The translations under genes were made by a program, and so were the position numbers. The notes below the pieces were generated by a model that saw only the letters and a program-made list of their open reading frames with translations, searched no databases and was not told the DNA's origin. Below are positions 26,615-35,331 of a stretch of 64,000 nt of DNA, piece after piece (within the stretch, counting starts at the first letter, position 1; every line of letters begins with the position of its first letter). The DNA is from Xanthocytophaga agilis (GTDB lineage Bacteria; Bacteroidota; Bacteroidia; Cytophagales; 172606-1): positions 186,001-250,000 of the forward strand of contig NZ_JASJOU010000008.1 in assembly GCF_030068605.1 (NCBI RefSeq), given 5' to 3'.

Positions 26615-26681
26615 ATCAGCACCTATGCTTTTGAACCTATACTCTTTTCAAAAGCATAGGTTCAAAAGCATAGGTGCTGAT
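26615..26681. repeat. 26-bp perfect hairpin, probable terminator and repeat element
   Basis: Arms 26615-26640 and 26656-26681 are perfect 26-nt complements with a 15-nt loop, ACTCTTTTCAAAAGC, and are followed by TTATTTTTG. It probably ends the efflux operon. The same loop, with a different but compensating stem, recurs at 45685-45720, so this is also a member of a dispersed hairpin family. Confidence 0.8.
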
Positions 26682-26750
26682 TTATTTTTGAGTGAGACAT
26701 CTCTTCTTTTGCCTTCTCAGATTCCTTTTATCAGTCTTCTTACACTTTCT

Positions 26751-26880
26751 TCATTGTTTGCTTGACCAAAAAATGAAGAAAAAAAGGGAACTTTCTGTCG
26801 AACCTCCAGCCCGCAAAGCCAGAGGCTTTCCCTTATCTTGTTCCAGATTTTTCTAGAAATGAAGGTTTTAAAAGAAAGAG
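26751..26880 (+). repeat. Partial copy of a dispersed non-coding repeat
   Basis: The segment shares ordered blocks with the two copies at 44699-45258 and 45316-45612. These are a TTTGCTTG-ACCAAAAAA block, AAAAAAAGGGAACTTTCTGTCGAACCTCC (split 26780-26808), and GGCTTTCCCTTATCTTGTTC (26824-26843). Together with the hairpin at 26615 it fills the 369-bp gap 26568-26936. No coding potential is seen. Confidence 0.6.
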
Positions 26881-26936
26881 TCTAGTTCGAACGTCCACCC
26901 GTACCAGTGACTTTTTTTGTTTCCTAAAAAATTAAA

Positions 26937-27635
26937 TCACTTCGCCTTCCACTCCTGAATAAACTCTGTATAGCTATCACTGATAGGCAATTCTTTACCA
27001 GAATCAAGTATAGCCTTTCGGTTATGAATAGAATTGACCCGATCAATAGCCACGACAAAACTACGATGTATGCGTTTGAATTGTTGTTCAGGTAGCTTCT
27101 CAAGTACCTTTTTTAAGGTCATCAGTGTAACTACAGGTTTCTGTTCACTCAAATGTATCCGAATGTAATCTTCCAGGCTTTCGATGTATTCAATATCACT
27201 AAGATTCACCCGAACTTGCCGGTATTCGGAATACACATACAGGTACTCAGCAGATTCTCCTGAAGATCGGGTTTTATATTGATGGTAATCAACAGCCTTG
27301 GCGATGGCTTTGGAAAATCGCTCAAAATCGATGGGTTTCAATAGATAATCAACCGCATTGAGTTCAAATCCTTCAAATGCGTAATTCTTATGTGCTGTTG
27401 TAAAGATGATTAGAGGCATAACATCCAGCGAACGAACCAGATCTAGACCGGATAGGTCGGGCATATGTATGTCAACCAGCAAAAGATCCATAGGGTTCTG
27501 CTTCAAAAAGTCGACTGCCAGAACTGCATCATCAAAAGTTTGTACCAATTGCAAAACAGGTAATCTGGCAATATAAGTTTTGAGAATATCCAAAGCCAGG
27601 GGTTCATCGTCTACAGCAATACACTTTAGGAACAT
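26937..27635 (-). CDS. LytTR-family response regulator
   Basis: This response regulator of about 232 residues starts at the ATG at 27635 (MFLKCIAVDDEP). The GTG at 27680 would add 15 unrelated residues. The receiver domain has acidic Asp9-Asp10 and phospho-acceptor Asp55 (LLLVDIHMPDLSG). The C-terminal LytTR DNA-binding domain spans about 130-230 (YLYVYSEYRQVRVNLSDIEYIESLEDYIRIHL, FKRIHRSFVVAIDRV). The gene follows the sensor kinase 27691-28860 with a 55-bp gap. Such LytS/LytT pairs are frequent in Bacteroidota and often control nearby envelope functions. No target is evident here. Confidence 0.92.
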   Translation of the reverse strand: MFLKCIAVDDEPLALDILKTYIARLPVLQLVQTFDDAVLAVDFLKQNPMDLLLVDIHMPDLSGLDLVRSLDVMPLIIFTTAHKNYAFEGFELNAVDYLLKPIDFERFSKAIAKAVDYHQYKTRSSGESAEYLYVYSEYRQVRVNLSDIEYIESLEDYIRIHLSEQKPVVTLMTLKKVLEKLPEQQFKRIHRSFVVAIDRVNSIHNRKAILDSGKELPISDSYTEFIQEWKAK

Positions 27636-27690
27636 TTCACAAAAATTTGTCAGGCTATATTCTGTTTCTTCAAAAAACACTGTACAATGA

Positions 27691-28860
27691 CTAGGAATAT
27701 AAGTTTAGCTCAACAGTGAATACATTATCTTCTGATTTAATATTCAAAGAATGCTTATCTGAATAAAGTCGATTCAAACGTTGTTTGGTATTAACAATCC
27801 CTACTCCTTCCCGATTTGTATTCTGATCTGTGGTAAAAATCTGATTCTGGCAAAAAAAGTAAATGTGCTGTCGTTCTGCAACTATTTTGATTATAATGCT
27901 CCCTAAATGATGATTACTAACACCATACTTAAATACATTCTCAATAAAAGTCATCAATAACAATGGAGCTATTTTCACCCGTTCCTGATTACCATTTACA
28001 GAGAAATCGATTTGCATATTTTTTCCTAATCGTAACCGCTGCAGGTCAATATAGTTTCGGATACATTCTACTTCATTGCTCAGAGGTACAAAATCTTCCA
28101 ATACTTCATCTGTTACATAACGCATAATATTGGAGAGCTTCATGATAGAAGTAGCTGTATTCTCATTCTGTGTGATTGCCAATGCATAAATATTATTCAG
28201 GGTATTAAAAAGAAAGTGTGGGTGAATCTGGGCTTTCAGGAAAGACAGCTCAGCACTAATCTTGTCAGCCTCTGCCTGTACTGCCCGTTTTTCTGTTTCA
28301 CGCCACTGATACATGGTCTCAATAGCAATGCTTAAAGCCATCATAATCACAAAAAGGAATATGCTGGTAATATCCACATGATCTCCTTCCGGTAACATTG
28401 CTATATTTTCTTCAGGTCTTGGCCTAAAGTCAGGACGTTCGTGCATAGGCTTACCGAAACGAGGTGGTGGCACAAAACCTGGTGGTGGTTCTTCTTCTCT
28501 TCCGGAAAAGGAATTATGCACAATAAGCTGATCAAACGGCTTTAGCATGTATACACTGGCAAACAGACAAATAACAGCAAATCCATATAAAATATATCTC
28601 TTTTTAAAAAACAGGAACGGAAATATCCAGTAGGTATGCAGATAAAAGAGGGCAATATAAAACAGGCAAAACTGCCAGTAATAAATGGACGTCAGGAGTT
28701 CTCCTATACTCTCTACGTCACTCATAAATAACAGAGGGAAAACAAAGAGCAATATCCAGCCTGAACTATGAATGAAGAGGGAAGTTGTTTTTAGACGAAC
28801 CATACTCAAAGATACTAATTTCACTATCTTTCTATCAGTCAAAGCATGATTTGTATTCAT
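27691..28860 (-). CDS. LytS-type (HisKA_7TM-less) sensor histidine kinase
   Basis: This protein of about 389 residues starts from the ATG at 28860. The N-terminal half has about four transmembrane segments (roughly residues 30-150) and a proline-rich loop (REEEPPPGFVPPPRFGKP). A further transmembrane segment lies near 170-190. The kinase core is of the PF06580 His_kinase type, with FLKAQIHPHFLFNTLNNIYALA carrying the phospho-acceptor histidine. A degenerate ATPase domain follows (LLLMTFIENVFKYGV, GVGIVNTKQRLNRLY). It is the cognate partner of the LytTR regulator downstream. Confidence 0.92.
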   Translation of the reverse strand: MNTNHALTDRKIVKLVSLSMVRLKTTSLFIHSSGWILLFVFPLLFMSDVESIGELLTSIYYWQFCLFYIALFYLHTYWIFPFLFFKKRYILYGFAVICLFASVYMLKPFDQLIVHNSFSGREEEPPPGFVPPPRFGKPMHERPDFRPRPEENIAMLPEGDHVDITSIFLFVIMMALSIAIETMYQWRETEKRAVQAEADKISAELSFLKAQIHPHFLFNTLNNIYALAITQNENTATSIMKLSNIMRYVTDEVLEDFVPLSNEVECIRNYIDLQRLRLGKNMQIDFSVNGNQERVKIAPLLLMTFIENVFKYGVSNHHLGSIIIKIVAERQHIYFFCQNQIFTTDQNTNREGVGIVNTKQRLNRLYSDKHSLNIKSEDNVFTVELNLYS

Positions 28861-29012
28861 TCTGACACCAGGATACACACATGTAATATATATTCTGAAG
28901 TAGAATATGTAATTTCAAAAATAAGTCTAGCGATTTCCGAGTTACCCTATACCTCCCTATCGTATAAAGGGTAGATACACTTACTTGCCATATTGTTATC
29001 CTGGATACGCGT

Positions 29013-29261
29013 ATGAATAAAGATGTACTGGAAAAATCTCTTAAATACACCACTATCAATAAAAAGGCACTGGAAGAATCTGTTCAGGCAGGGTGTTATT
29101 ACTGTTTAAAGGTATATCCTGCATACAAGGTAGTGGATTTTGTAGAAGCAGATGAGACAGGTATCTGCCCTTATTGCGGTATAGATTGCGTGTTGCCCGA
29201 TAAGTCTCCTTATGAACTGACAAGAGAAAATCTTCAGGAACTGCACACTTTCTGGTTTTAG
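29013..29261 (+). CDS. Small CxxC zinc-ribbon-like cytoplasmic protein
   Basis: This 82-residue protein has two cysteine pairs, GCYYC and CPYCGIDC, at about residues 28-31 and 53-59. They are separated by a short acidic linker (FVEADETGI), so it probably binds zinc. The sequence order ALEESVQAGCYYC ... ICPYCGIDCVLPD is that of a widespread family of small bacterial cytoplasmic proteins of unknown function. It has its own short upstream region opposite the LytS gene and no obvious operon partner. Confidence 0.75.
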   Translation: MNKDVLEKSLKYTTINKKALEESVQAGCYYCLKVYPAYKVVDFVEADETGICPYCGIDCVLPDKSPYELTRENLQELHTFWF

Positions 29262-29305
29262 AATACAGAACCACTATACAAGGCAACAGGTTTAGAACCC
29301 GAGTC

Positions 29306-29500
29306 TTATTCTATTTTGTTAAGGTCATCCTTATCAAGCGAAATCTCTTTATTACATGCATTCTTTTTTATGACAGCATGTAATTCCTTCTCCAGTCTTG
29401 TTCCTTCCTGAATAAGTTTTCGCAAATTCTGATATTGAATATAAATAAGAAAAGGCAATCCACATACCAAAAGTATTAACAGCAGGCTTGTAGTATCCAT
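29306..29500 (-). CDS. Small single-pass membrane protein
   Basis: This protein of about 64 residues starts from the ATG at 29500. It has one N-terminal transmembrane helix (about residues 5-24, LLLILLVCGLPFLIYI) followed by a charged coiled-coil-like tail (LRKLIQEGTRLEKELHAVIKK). I do not recognise a family. The tail and size resemble small scaffolding or modulator proteins, but this is inference. The upstream region carries the three GGGTATT-type palindromes described at 29658-29762. Confidence 0.5.
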   Translation of the reverse strand: MDTTSLLLILLVCGLPFLIYIQYQNLRKLIQEGTRLEKELHAVIKKNACNKEISLDKDDLNKIE

Positions 29501-29503
29501 CAC

Positions 29504-29974
29504 AAAAAAATAAACAGATAGGTTAGCGAATTGTTTTTATATACTTCACCACTTTCTGCCAGCCGGTTCTTCATGTTTGTCTGTGATATAGATAACACCT
29601 TAGCCATAAGATGCGATATATCAGACGCTTAATAAGATAAAGAACAATAGTCCGAATAGGGATATTACCCCAAAGAAGTATTGATACAATATGCACCAAC
29701 TTGTTGCAGTAAACAAATAACTTCAAGGGGTATTTTCCCCGTATCTTAGGGTATTTTTCCCTTTGTAATCTAAAATAGATAGTGTATAAAAACTTTATCC
29801 AGGCATAAAAATCTATTTTGGGTTATCATGTAAATTGTATTATTACCTTATTTTTATTCTCCCTATAAGGTACTTTATGAATTGATCTGGTAGCTTTGAG
29901 GTTTCAGAAGCTATAAGAGTATAGGTACATACTACAGCACAGATAAAAATGATTATCTACCTATACTGTAAAGC
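29504..29974. other. 471-bp intergenic region
   Basis: It lies between the convergent-side end of the 29975 lipoprotein gene and the start of the small membrane protein. It holds three short palindromes of one motif (29658-29671, 29727-29740, 29748-29761) and no ORF worth calling. Confidence 0.5.
29658..29762. promoter_or_regulatory. Three related GGG-TATT-CCC palindromes
   Basis: AGGGATATTACCCC (29658), GGGGTATTTTCCCC (29727) and AGGGTATTTTTCCC (29748) are variants of the same short inverted motif. The last two are spaced exactly 21 bases (two helical turns). They lie upstream of the 29306-29500 gene and look like protein-binding sites. Confidence 0.4.
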
Positions 29975-30817
29975 TTATTTGGAATAACTCTGATATTCAA
30001 ATTTGAAAGGTCCTCTGAATGTAGTACTATCGATTGTTTGTAAAGACCTCATTCGGATAGGATTGTTCTCTGTATACTCATATTCCACTTGCAATTCTGT
30101 TATGTTACCTTGCAGGTCTGTATAGGTACATTCTGTGATGTTGTTCTTATAGGATAAGAACAACGCAGGTGACAGATCCGCAAAATAGGTCAGACTTACC
30201 AGCCACCAATAAATCAGATTACTACGTGTATCTGTTTGCCACACGCTATTCTGGCTATCATACGCTGTAGCTTGTAATGAAAAATTCAGTGCAGCAGGAC
30301 TTCCTGACCGAATGATAGAACTCAAATTACCATCCAGAGTATAACTATACAGATACTTGTTACTGGATCCCATCATCCGATCTTCAAAAACTGCCAAACG
30401 TCCCAGCGAATCATAGGAAAAGGTATTTTCAAAGATAAAGTTTCCAACCATAGCACGTACAGCTTTCGTCACACGTCCTGCACTATCGGTAGTCACCTCT
30501 ATATGACTACCATCTTCACTTACCAGCTTATCCAGATGCCCTTCAGAGTCATATACAAATGACCAGTGACTCGCCATAATTCCATAGATATTCTTTAAAG
30601 AATCTGTCAGATCTGACTGAGTAATTTCGCCATTGGCCCCATACTGAAAAGATACGATTCTTCCAGGTGATAATGTAATCTTACCAATCCGATACAAAGT
30701 AGTGGGTTCTTCAACAGGAGGTACAGGTTCTTCTGGCTTAACAGGTTCTACAGACTTATGGCATGCTACCATACCTAATACGACAATCATTCCTAACCAG
30801 TAAAATGTTTTCTTCAT
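29975..30817 (-). CDS. Lipoprotein with YD/RHS-like repeats
   Basis: This 280-residue lipoprotein has a signal and lipobox MVACHK (Cys19), then a proline/glutamate-rich linker (PVKPEEPVPPVEEPTT). A beta-rich region carries degenerate YD-repeat units such as YDSEGHLDKLVSEDG and YDSLGRLAVFED. This pattern is common in Bacteroidota surface lipoproteins (DUF4595-like) whose function is unknown. It is probably exposed on the outer membrane. No operon partner is visible. Confidence 0.75.
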   Translation of the reverse strand: MKKTFYWLGMIVVLGMVACHKSVEPVKPEEPVPPVEEPTTLYRIGKITLSPGRIVSFQYGANGEITQSDLTDSLKNIYGIMASHWSFVYDSEGHLDKLVSEDGSHIEVTTDSAGRVTKAVRAMVGNFIFENTFSYDSLGRLAVFEDRMMGSSNKYLYSYTLDGNLSSIIRSGSPAALNFSLQATAYDSQNSVWQTDTRSNLIYWWLVSLTYFADLSPALFLSYKNNITECTYTDLQGNITELQVEYEYTENNPIRMRSLQTIDSTTFRGPFKFEYQSYSK

Positions 30818-31249
30818 ATAAAAATTAAAGTGGTAGTTTCAGAAACTCTCTTTAGTAAAAAACTTATAACAGGGTAAACACAACATTTTATTTTCACGTG
30901 TCAGAGCACTAATCTGTATTTTTTATTTTACATCTTACTAAACAACACTTTTTCTGGCATTTAGCAGATTGTGCTTCTTCATTTTGAAGAACTCTATTCT
31001 TAGAAAAAAATATCAGTTTTATTACTCTTTCGAAGATTATTGCACACAACAGATCTCATTCTTATCAGTGTCAGGCATATTGCTCATCCATGATATCTCT
31101 GGAAAACAATCAATTGCAATTCATAACCACTTCTAGTACTGCTCAATATTACTGAAGTAAGATTTTTCTGAAAAGGCGCTTTAAACGAGGCTGCAATAGT
31201 AGAAGAAATTGCGTTCAGAAGCAATGGTAATACAATTACCTTTTTGTTT
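30818..31249. other. 432-bp intergenic region with divergent promoters
   Basis: It is AT-rich and lies between the YD-repeat lipoprotein (minus) and the 31250 gene (plus). No gene, hairpin or clear promoter element is recognised. Confidence 0.4.
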
Positions 31250-32359
31250 ATGAGTGTATTAACACTCGCGTATCCCTACGGTAACATCTTAACTTTAGCA
31301 TATATGATAGTATTTGGATGGAATTCATTCTCTATAGTATCTCATCGGCCTTCAGAGATCGGGCTACCTCAGGATTGGGATCAGCAATATATGATTCAGC
31401 AACGCCAGAAGTACTTTCATCTTTTCTGGATTCCGTTTTTTCCAATAGGACAAATATGGGTTTTGAAAGGACGTGATGGTAAACTGTATGAACCCACGAT
31501 AGATCTGCTTCGTTATTTGACCAGTACGTCGATAGGACGTGGAATTCCCTGGTATACCTTTATTGGACCTATCCTGCTGGTTTGTGGAGGTATAGGCTTT
31601 TCTATTTTTACAGAGATAGATTCTGTCCTTTCCAAAAGAAGATATGAAGACTATCTGAAAGAAACGTATGTTGAGAACAAACAAAAAATCAATGAGGCCA
31701 AAGCTGGCTATTACTATAAACTGGAAGATGAACACTCCAAAAGCACCTATCTAAAAGTGCTATCAGCTACCCCTAAGACTGTTACCTGCCTCTGGAGCCA
31801 AAAGTCGCCTCAATCGTATGGAGAGTACGCCATTCTGGATGCCTTTCAGGCTGATTCATCTTATCAATCATTTGATACAGTAGTGATTAACAAAACCACC
31901 CTGATACAATCTTTGTCTGAAACATCAGAGAGAAAGCGGATAACTATCATTCCAAAACAAAGTCCTACCGCTATTCAGGAAATCAAATACATCTATGAAC
32001 CTGTATTTGAAAAGGTTACGTTTGGCTTTGAAGATGGAAAATTTGCGTATGCTATCCGAAATAAAGGGGTTCCGGTCCATTTTGACAGATATGAAACACT
32101 GTCCAAAGATGAACGCAATACCTATACAAATAATGCACAGGTAGATCCGAACCTGATTCCAATGCGGGAAGAAGAAGGGATATTTATCTTCAAAGGTATT
32201 TTTAAGGGTATGGAACCGGAAATATCAGGTCTTATTCATTTTAAAGATGCAGAAGGTGGTGAGTTTACTTATCATCTTAAAATACAAGGTACACATTACT
32301 ATCTAACCAAATATGAAGGAAAGCCTGTAAAGCAAGAGGACGGAAGCAATCGTATTTAA
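31250..32359 (+). CDS. Hypothetical membrane protein
   Basis: This protein of about 369 residues starts from the ATG at 31250; a TTG at 31244 adds two residues. A hydrophobic N-terminus (about 1-30) precedes a soluble stretch with FHLFWIPFFPIGQIWVLKGRDGKLYE, which recalls the zinc-ribbon-less form of small bacterial membrane-associated proteins. A second transmembrane helix lies near residues 95-117. The C-terminal 250 residues are soluble, beta-rich and unrecognised. It is the first of four plus-strand genes of unknown function (31250-35245), separated from the next by 36 bases. Confidence 0.6.
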   Translation: MSVLTLAYPYGNILTLAYMIVFGWNSFSIVSHRPSEIGLPQDWDQQYMIQQRQKYFHLFWIPFFPIGQIWVLKGRDGKLYEPTIDLLRYLTSTSIGRGIPWYTFIGPILLVCGGIGFSIFTEIDSVLSKRRYEDYLKETYVENKQKINEAKAGYYYKLEDEHSKSTYLKVLSATPKTVTCLWSQKSPQSYGEYAILDAFQADSSYQSFDTVVINKTTLIQSLSETSERKRITIIPKQSPTAIQEIKYIYEPVFEKVTFGFEDGKFAYAIRNKGVPVHFDRYETLSKDERNTYTNNAQVDPNLIPMREEEGIFIFKGIFKGMEPEISGLIHFKDAEGGEFTYHLKIQGTHYYLTKYEGKPVKQEDGSNRI

Positions 32360-32395
32360 ACACAAAAGTACTACATCTTTTTAAGACATATAATT

Positions 32396-33400
32396 ATGGA
32401 ATTTAATACACGAAGAAAAATATGGCTGGGATCAGTCATTGCTACCCTCTATCTGTTCTGGAGTGGAATTTCAATAGGTACCTACAATCAGTACCCTGGC
32501 TTTCTGTCCTTTACAGGGGCCGCTCTCACTGCATTATTTCTGGCATTATTCATTGGCGATTTTACATCTGTCTATGATTTTACAGAAGATATTCCAAAGG
32601 GTAGTCCCAAAGGATTAGCACCGTTAGCTATCATACCAGGTATCATTCTCATATTTGTGTTCTGGGTGCATTTTGATGACAGAAAAGACGCCGTGCTTGA
32701 AAAGGAAGGAGTTATTGTCACAGCCAATATAGTGGATGGAGAATCTACCACTACTACCCGCAGATTTCAGAGCAACACTACCTATGAAGTACGTGTCAGC
32801 TATCAACCTCCCAAAAACCGCAAATACTATTTTTCCCAATCCATCAATGGATCTGAGTTCAATAGCCTTTATAAAGGAGCAACCATTGATGTAGTATACT
32901 GGAAACAAGATCCCAGTGTAAGTAAAGCACTTCTCAGTGAAGATGAGATTAAAAAAGCGTTTAAAATCGAAGATCGGAAACTAGAATTTCAGGATATAGA
33001 CAAGATTTTTACAGCCCATATGAAGCAAGAGACTATCTTATCTCATTTGAATAAAATAGGTTATAAATGGGAAACTCAGGAAGGTATCTTTGTCAATGAA
33101 CGCCATAAAATAGCTCTAAAGATTGATGAGGAGAGCCAAAGTATGGTATACCTTGAAAAGTTATCTATTGGCCATTTAAATGGATCTTCATTCGAATCAT
33201 CATTACGTAATGCAGAGGATGGATTCAAAAAAAGTGCACGACTTGTAGGAGAAGAAGAACGGATCAGTTACGAAAGTGACCATTATATTATATTCAAAGA
33301 ACACAAACGGACCAAACCCGAAAATTCCTATAGTACAAGTGGTACATTTCGCTTTCCGGAAGAAATATTTATGTATACCATTGTTCGAAAGAATCCATAA
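32396..33400 (+). CDS. DUF3592-like membrane protein
   Basis: This 334-residue protein has three predicted transmembrane helices in the first ~95 residues (about 10-28, 37-55, 73-92). It is followed by a beta-rich module reading VIVTANIVDGES ... YEVRVSYQPPKNRKYYFSQSI ... YKGATIDVVYWKQDPSVSKAL. This is the typical DUF3592 pattern: a small beta domain after transmembrane segments. The C-terminal ~130 residues are unassigned. It lies in the same operon as 31250 (36-bp gap) and is ended by a strong terminator 40 bases downstream. Confidence 0.6.
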   Translation: MEFNTRRKIWLGSVIATLYLFWSGISIGTYNQYPGFLSFTGAALTALFLALFIGDFTSVYDFTEDIPKGSPKGLAPLAIIPGIILIFVFWVHFDDRKDAVLEKEGVIVTANIVDGESTTTTRRFQSNTTYEVRVSYQPPKNRKYYFSQSINGSEFNSLYKGATIDVVYWKQDPSVSKALLSEDEIKKAFKIEDRKLEFQDIDKIFTAHMKQETILSHLNKIGYKWETQEGIFVNERHKIALKIDEESQSMVYLEKLSIGHLNGSSFESSLRNAEDGFKKSARLVGEEERISYESDHYIIFKEHKRTKPENSYSTSGTFRFPEEIFMYTIVRKNP

Positions 33401-33439
33401 GGTCATACATAAAAATAAATTGTATATAATAGTAATATG

Positions 33440-33473
33440 GCGTTACAAACCTATGTTTGTAACGCTTTTTTTA
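33440..33473 (+). terminator. Rho-independent terminator
   Basis: An 11-bp perfect GCGTTACAAAC / GTTTGTAACGC stem with a 4-nt loop is followed by seven T residues. It ends the 31250-33400 operon. It also overlaps the N-terminal extension of the next open frame, arguing that the next gene starts later, at 33548. Confidence 0.9.
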
Positions 33474-33547
33474 TTTTACCAATACTTGCCTTTGGGAGAA
33501 AAATTCAAACCAGTATATACTTACAATACAAACCCAACAACCTGTAT

Positions 33548-34468
33548 ATGAGTAGCCAGCCATTTATTGTGAACAGAAAAGCAAAAGTCGGGCTTTTCGG
33601 AAAATCCAAACCTGTACAGCCAAAAGAACTTTCGATAGTTGATTTTTCTATATACCAACAACAGCATCTGATAGAGTATGCCAACTGGGAGGCATCCAGC
33701 CTTTCACCTGATGGCAAACGAATAATTATTGAGAGGCCTACTACTCAGAGAGGAGCATCCAAAAAAGAAATTTCAGTAATTGATTATCAGACAAACCAGA
33801 GGTTATATAACACCAGCAGTTATTATGTATTTGACACAGGCTTTAACGCCTCTGGTGATAAATTGCTGATAGTAGCCAGCAAAAAGAAGCCCTTCTGTTA
33901 TGATCTGACTTCCCAACAAATAGTAGCCGAATTACCTCATCAGATACGTCTGTATGAAGGTGATCTGGATACCCATAATGATATTTTTATAGCACCTGTA
34001 GAGCGCTTAAAAGGCACCTGTTGTGTATTTGACTTCAAAACAGGTCAAACAGATACTATTATAGTAGACACCAAGGCCCGTATCTCCAATGTAAAGTTTT
34101 CGCCAGACTTATCCTGTATATATGCCATTGCTAATAACATCCTATACTGCTTTAACAGAAACTATCAGATAATCTGGAAAAAAGATTTTACGTATTTTGG
34201 GAAAAAGGGAGGAGAGATCAATCCATCTGACATATTCAGCAGTGAAGATGGAAAACTACTGTGCTTGAGTGTCAGTGCTACAGAAACCAATCAGTGGGGA
34301 GCCGACTATGTGGTAGATAGCGCATCTGGTGAAATAATACGGCAGATAGAAGGCTACCATTTGCGAGGACGTATTAAAAGCAACTATTTTGGCAATCAGG
34401 TGTTACTGGCTACATTAACTACATTAGATCTATCAACCGGACACGTTTCAGACAAGCCAATCTTGTAA
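33548..34468 (+). CDS. Hypothetical beta-propeller-like protein
   Basis: This protein of about 306 residues starts from the ATG at 33548 (MSSQPFIVNRK). The open frame extends upstream to 33437 but crosses a terminator there. The sequence has repeated blade-like units such as WEASSLSPDGKRIIIERP, FNASGDKLLIVASKKKPFCYDL and VKFSPDLSCIYAIANNILYCFNR. These are characteristic of WD40/Kelch-like propellers, with no signal peptide, so a cytoplasmic protein is likely. Partner and ligand are unknown. The next gene begins 48 bases later. Confidence 0.6.
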   Translation: MSSQPFIVNRKAKVGLFGKSKPVQPKELSIVDFSIYQQQHLIEYANWEASSLSPDGKRIIIERPTTQRGASKKEISVIDYQTNQRLYNTSSYYVFDTGFNASGDKLLIVASKKKPFCYDLTSQQIVAELPHQIRLYEGDLDTHNDIFIAPVERLKGTCCVFDFKTGQTDTIIVDTKARISNVKFSPDLSCIYAIANNILYCFNRNYQIIWKKDFTYFGKKGGEINPSDIFSSEDGKLLCLSVSATETNQWGADYVVDSASGEIIRQIEGYHLRGRIKSNYFGNQVLLATLTTLDLSTGHVSDKPIL

Positions 34469-34516
34469 TTGTATTCATTCTTTTCAAACACAGAACAACC
34501 ACTAGCATTCGTATCT

Positions 34517-35245
34517 ATGAGTACATATCTTGATATAAACCTCTATCCTTCGTTTACCAATGTTTTTGCAGATGAGACACTGAAAGGAATATTTTATCCT
34601 TTGTGCACAGTGGAAGACAAAAACAAATATCCCAATCATCTTTTCCATTTTGTATCTTCCAATGGGTTGTGGATGAACGAAGAATACGTTACAAAGGAAA
34701 ATAATACCAGCTATACCCTATTCGATATAGCAGATGGAAAATACTACTTTGCAGGAGATGTTCGATTGTACAAGGGCTATACACAAGCTCAGTTACTATT
34801 TCCCAGGCTCGAAGCAGAATTTGAACAAAATGGCAAAGACTATTTGAAAAATCGTACAAAGACCAAAACTTATATCCACACACTAAAACAAACTCTTACA
34901 CCTGATGAAATAACAGATTTTGATATAGATTACTTTCTACAAACCTTTTATGAGTATTCTATCAACAAACTTCATTTTCAATTGTATGGAGGTTTTGCAA
35001 AATTCAGAAGTATCATAGATGGGTGGGCTTCAAATAAAACAAAAAGCCCGGTTGTATATCCAGTAGCTACACAAGAATTAGACTATATTCTGGGTGAGAG
35101 TGTTCAGGACTCTACTCAGAAAGCTAACCATTTTGACGTCCTCGGAAGAACTGCCGGAGAGGAGTTCTTTACAGATGGAAATGATACAGTATTGTTATAT
35201 GATGTACAAGCCAATAAGGCATTGTGCTGGAATTTCTACTCCTAG
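34517..35245 (+). CDS. Hypothetical protein, unrecognised
   Basis: This protein of about 242 residues starts from the ATG at 34517 (MSTYLDINLYPSF). It is soluble, with mixed composition and no signal or membrane segment. The first half looks beta-rich, and the second has a helical segment (YIHTLKQTLTPDEITDFDIDYFLQTFYEYSINKLHF) and a C-terminal strand TVLLYDVQANKALCWNF. I do not recognise a family. It lies directly behind the propeller-like gene 33548-34468 and is probably its co-transcribed partner. Confidence 0.55.
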   Translation: MSTYLDINLYPSFTNVFADETLKGIFYPLCTVEDKNKYPNHLFHFVSSNGLWMNEEYVTKENNTSYTLFDIADGKYYFAGDVRLYKGYTQAQLLFPRLEAEFEQNGKDYLKNRTKTKTYIHTLKQTLTPDEITDFDIDYFLQTFYEYSINKLHFQLYGGFAKFRSIIDGWASNKTKSPVVYPVATQELDYILGESVQDSTQKANHFDVLGRTAGEEFFTDGNDTVLLYDVQANKALCWNFYS

Positions 35246-35276
35246 AGTGATAACAACAGTCAGGTAGGAAAATGAA

Positions 35277-35304
35277 AATAGCCCAATTATAAATTTGGGC
35301 TATT
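35277..35304. terminator. Bidirectional terminator
   Basis: A 10-bp perfect stem (AATAGCCCAA / TTGGGCTATT) with an 8-nt loop lies between converging genes. The minus side reads into TTTCATTTT, so it serves the DUF983 gene; the plus side is weaker. Confidence 0.65.
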
Positions 35305-35331
35305 CCAATGAAACGTATATTCTATGCACTA

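Noticed and set aside
29725-29762. CRISPR-like or microsatellite repeat
   Set aside because: Only two to three copies of a 14-bp motif with different spacing and no spacer sequences. No cas genes are in the window.
33437-33547. N-terminal extension of the beta-propeller-like gene
   Set aside because: It is encoded by the terminator stem at 33440-33473 and is not protein-like. The start at 33548 is preferred.
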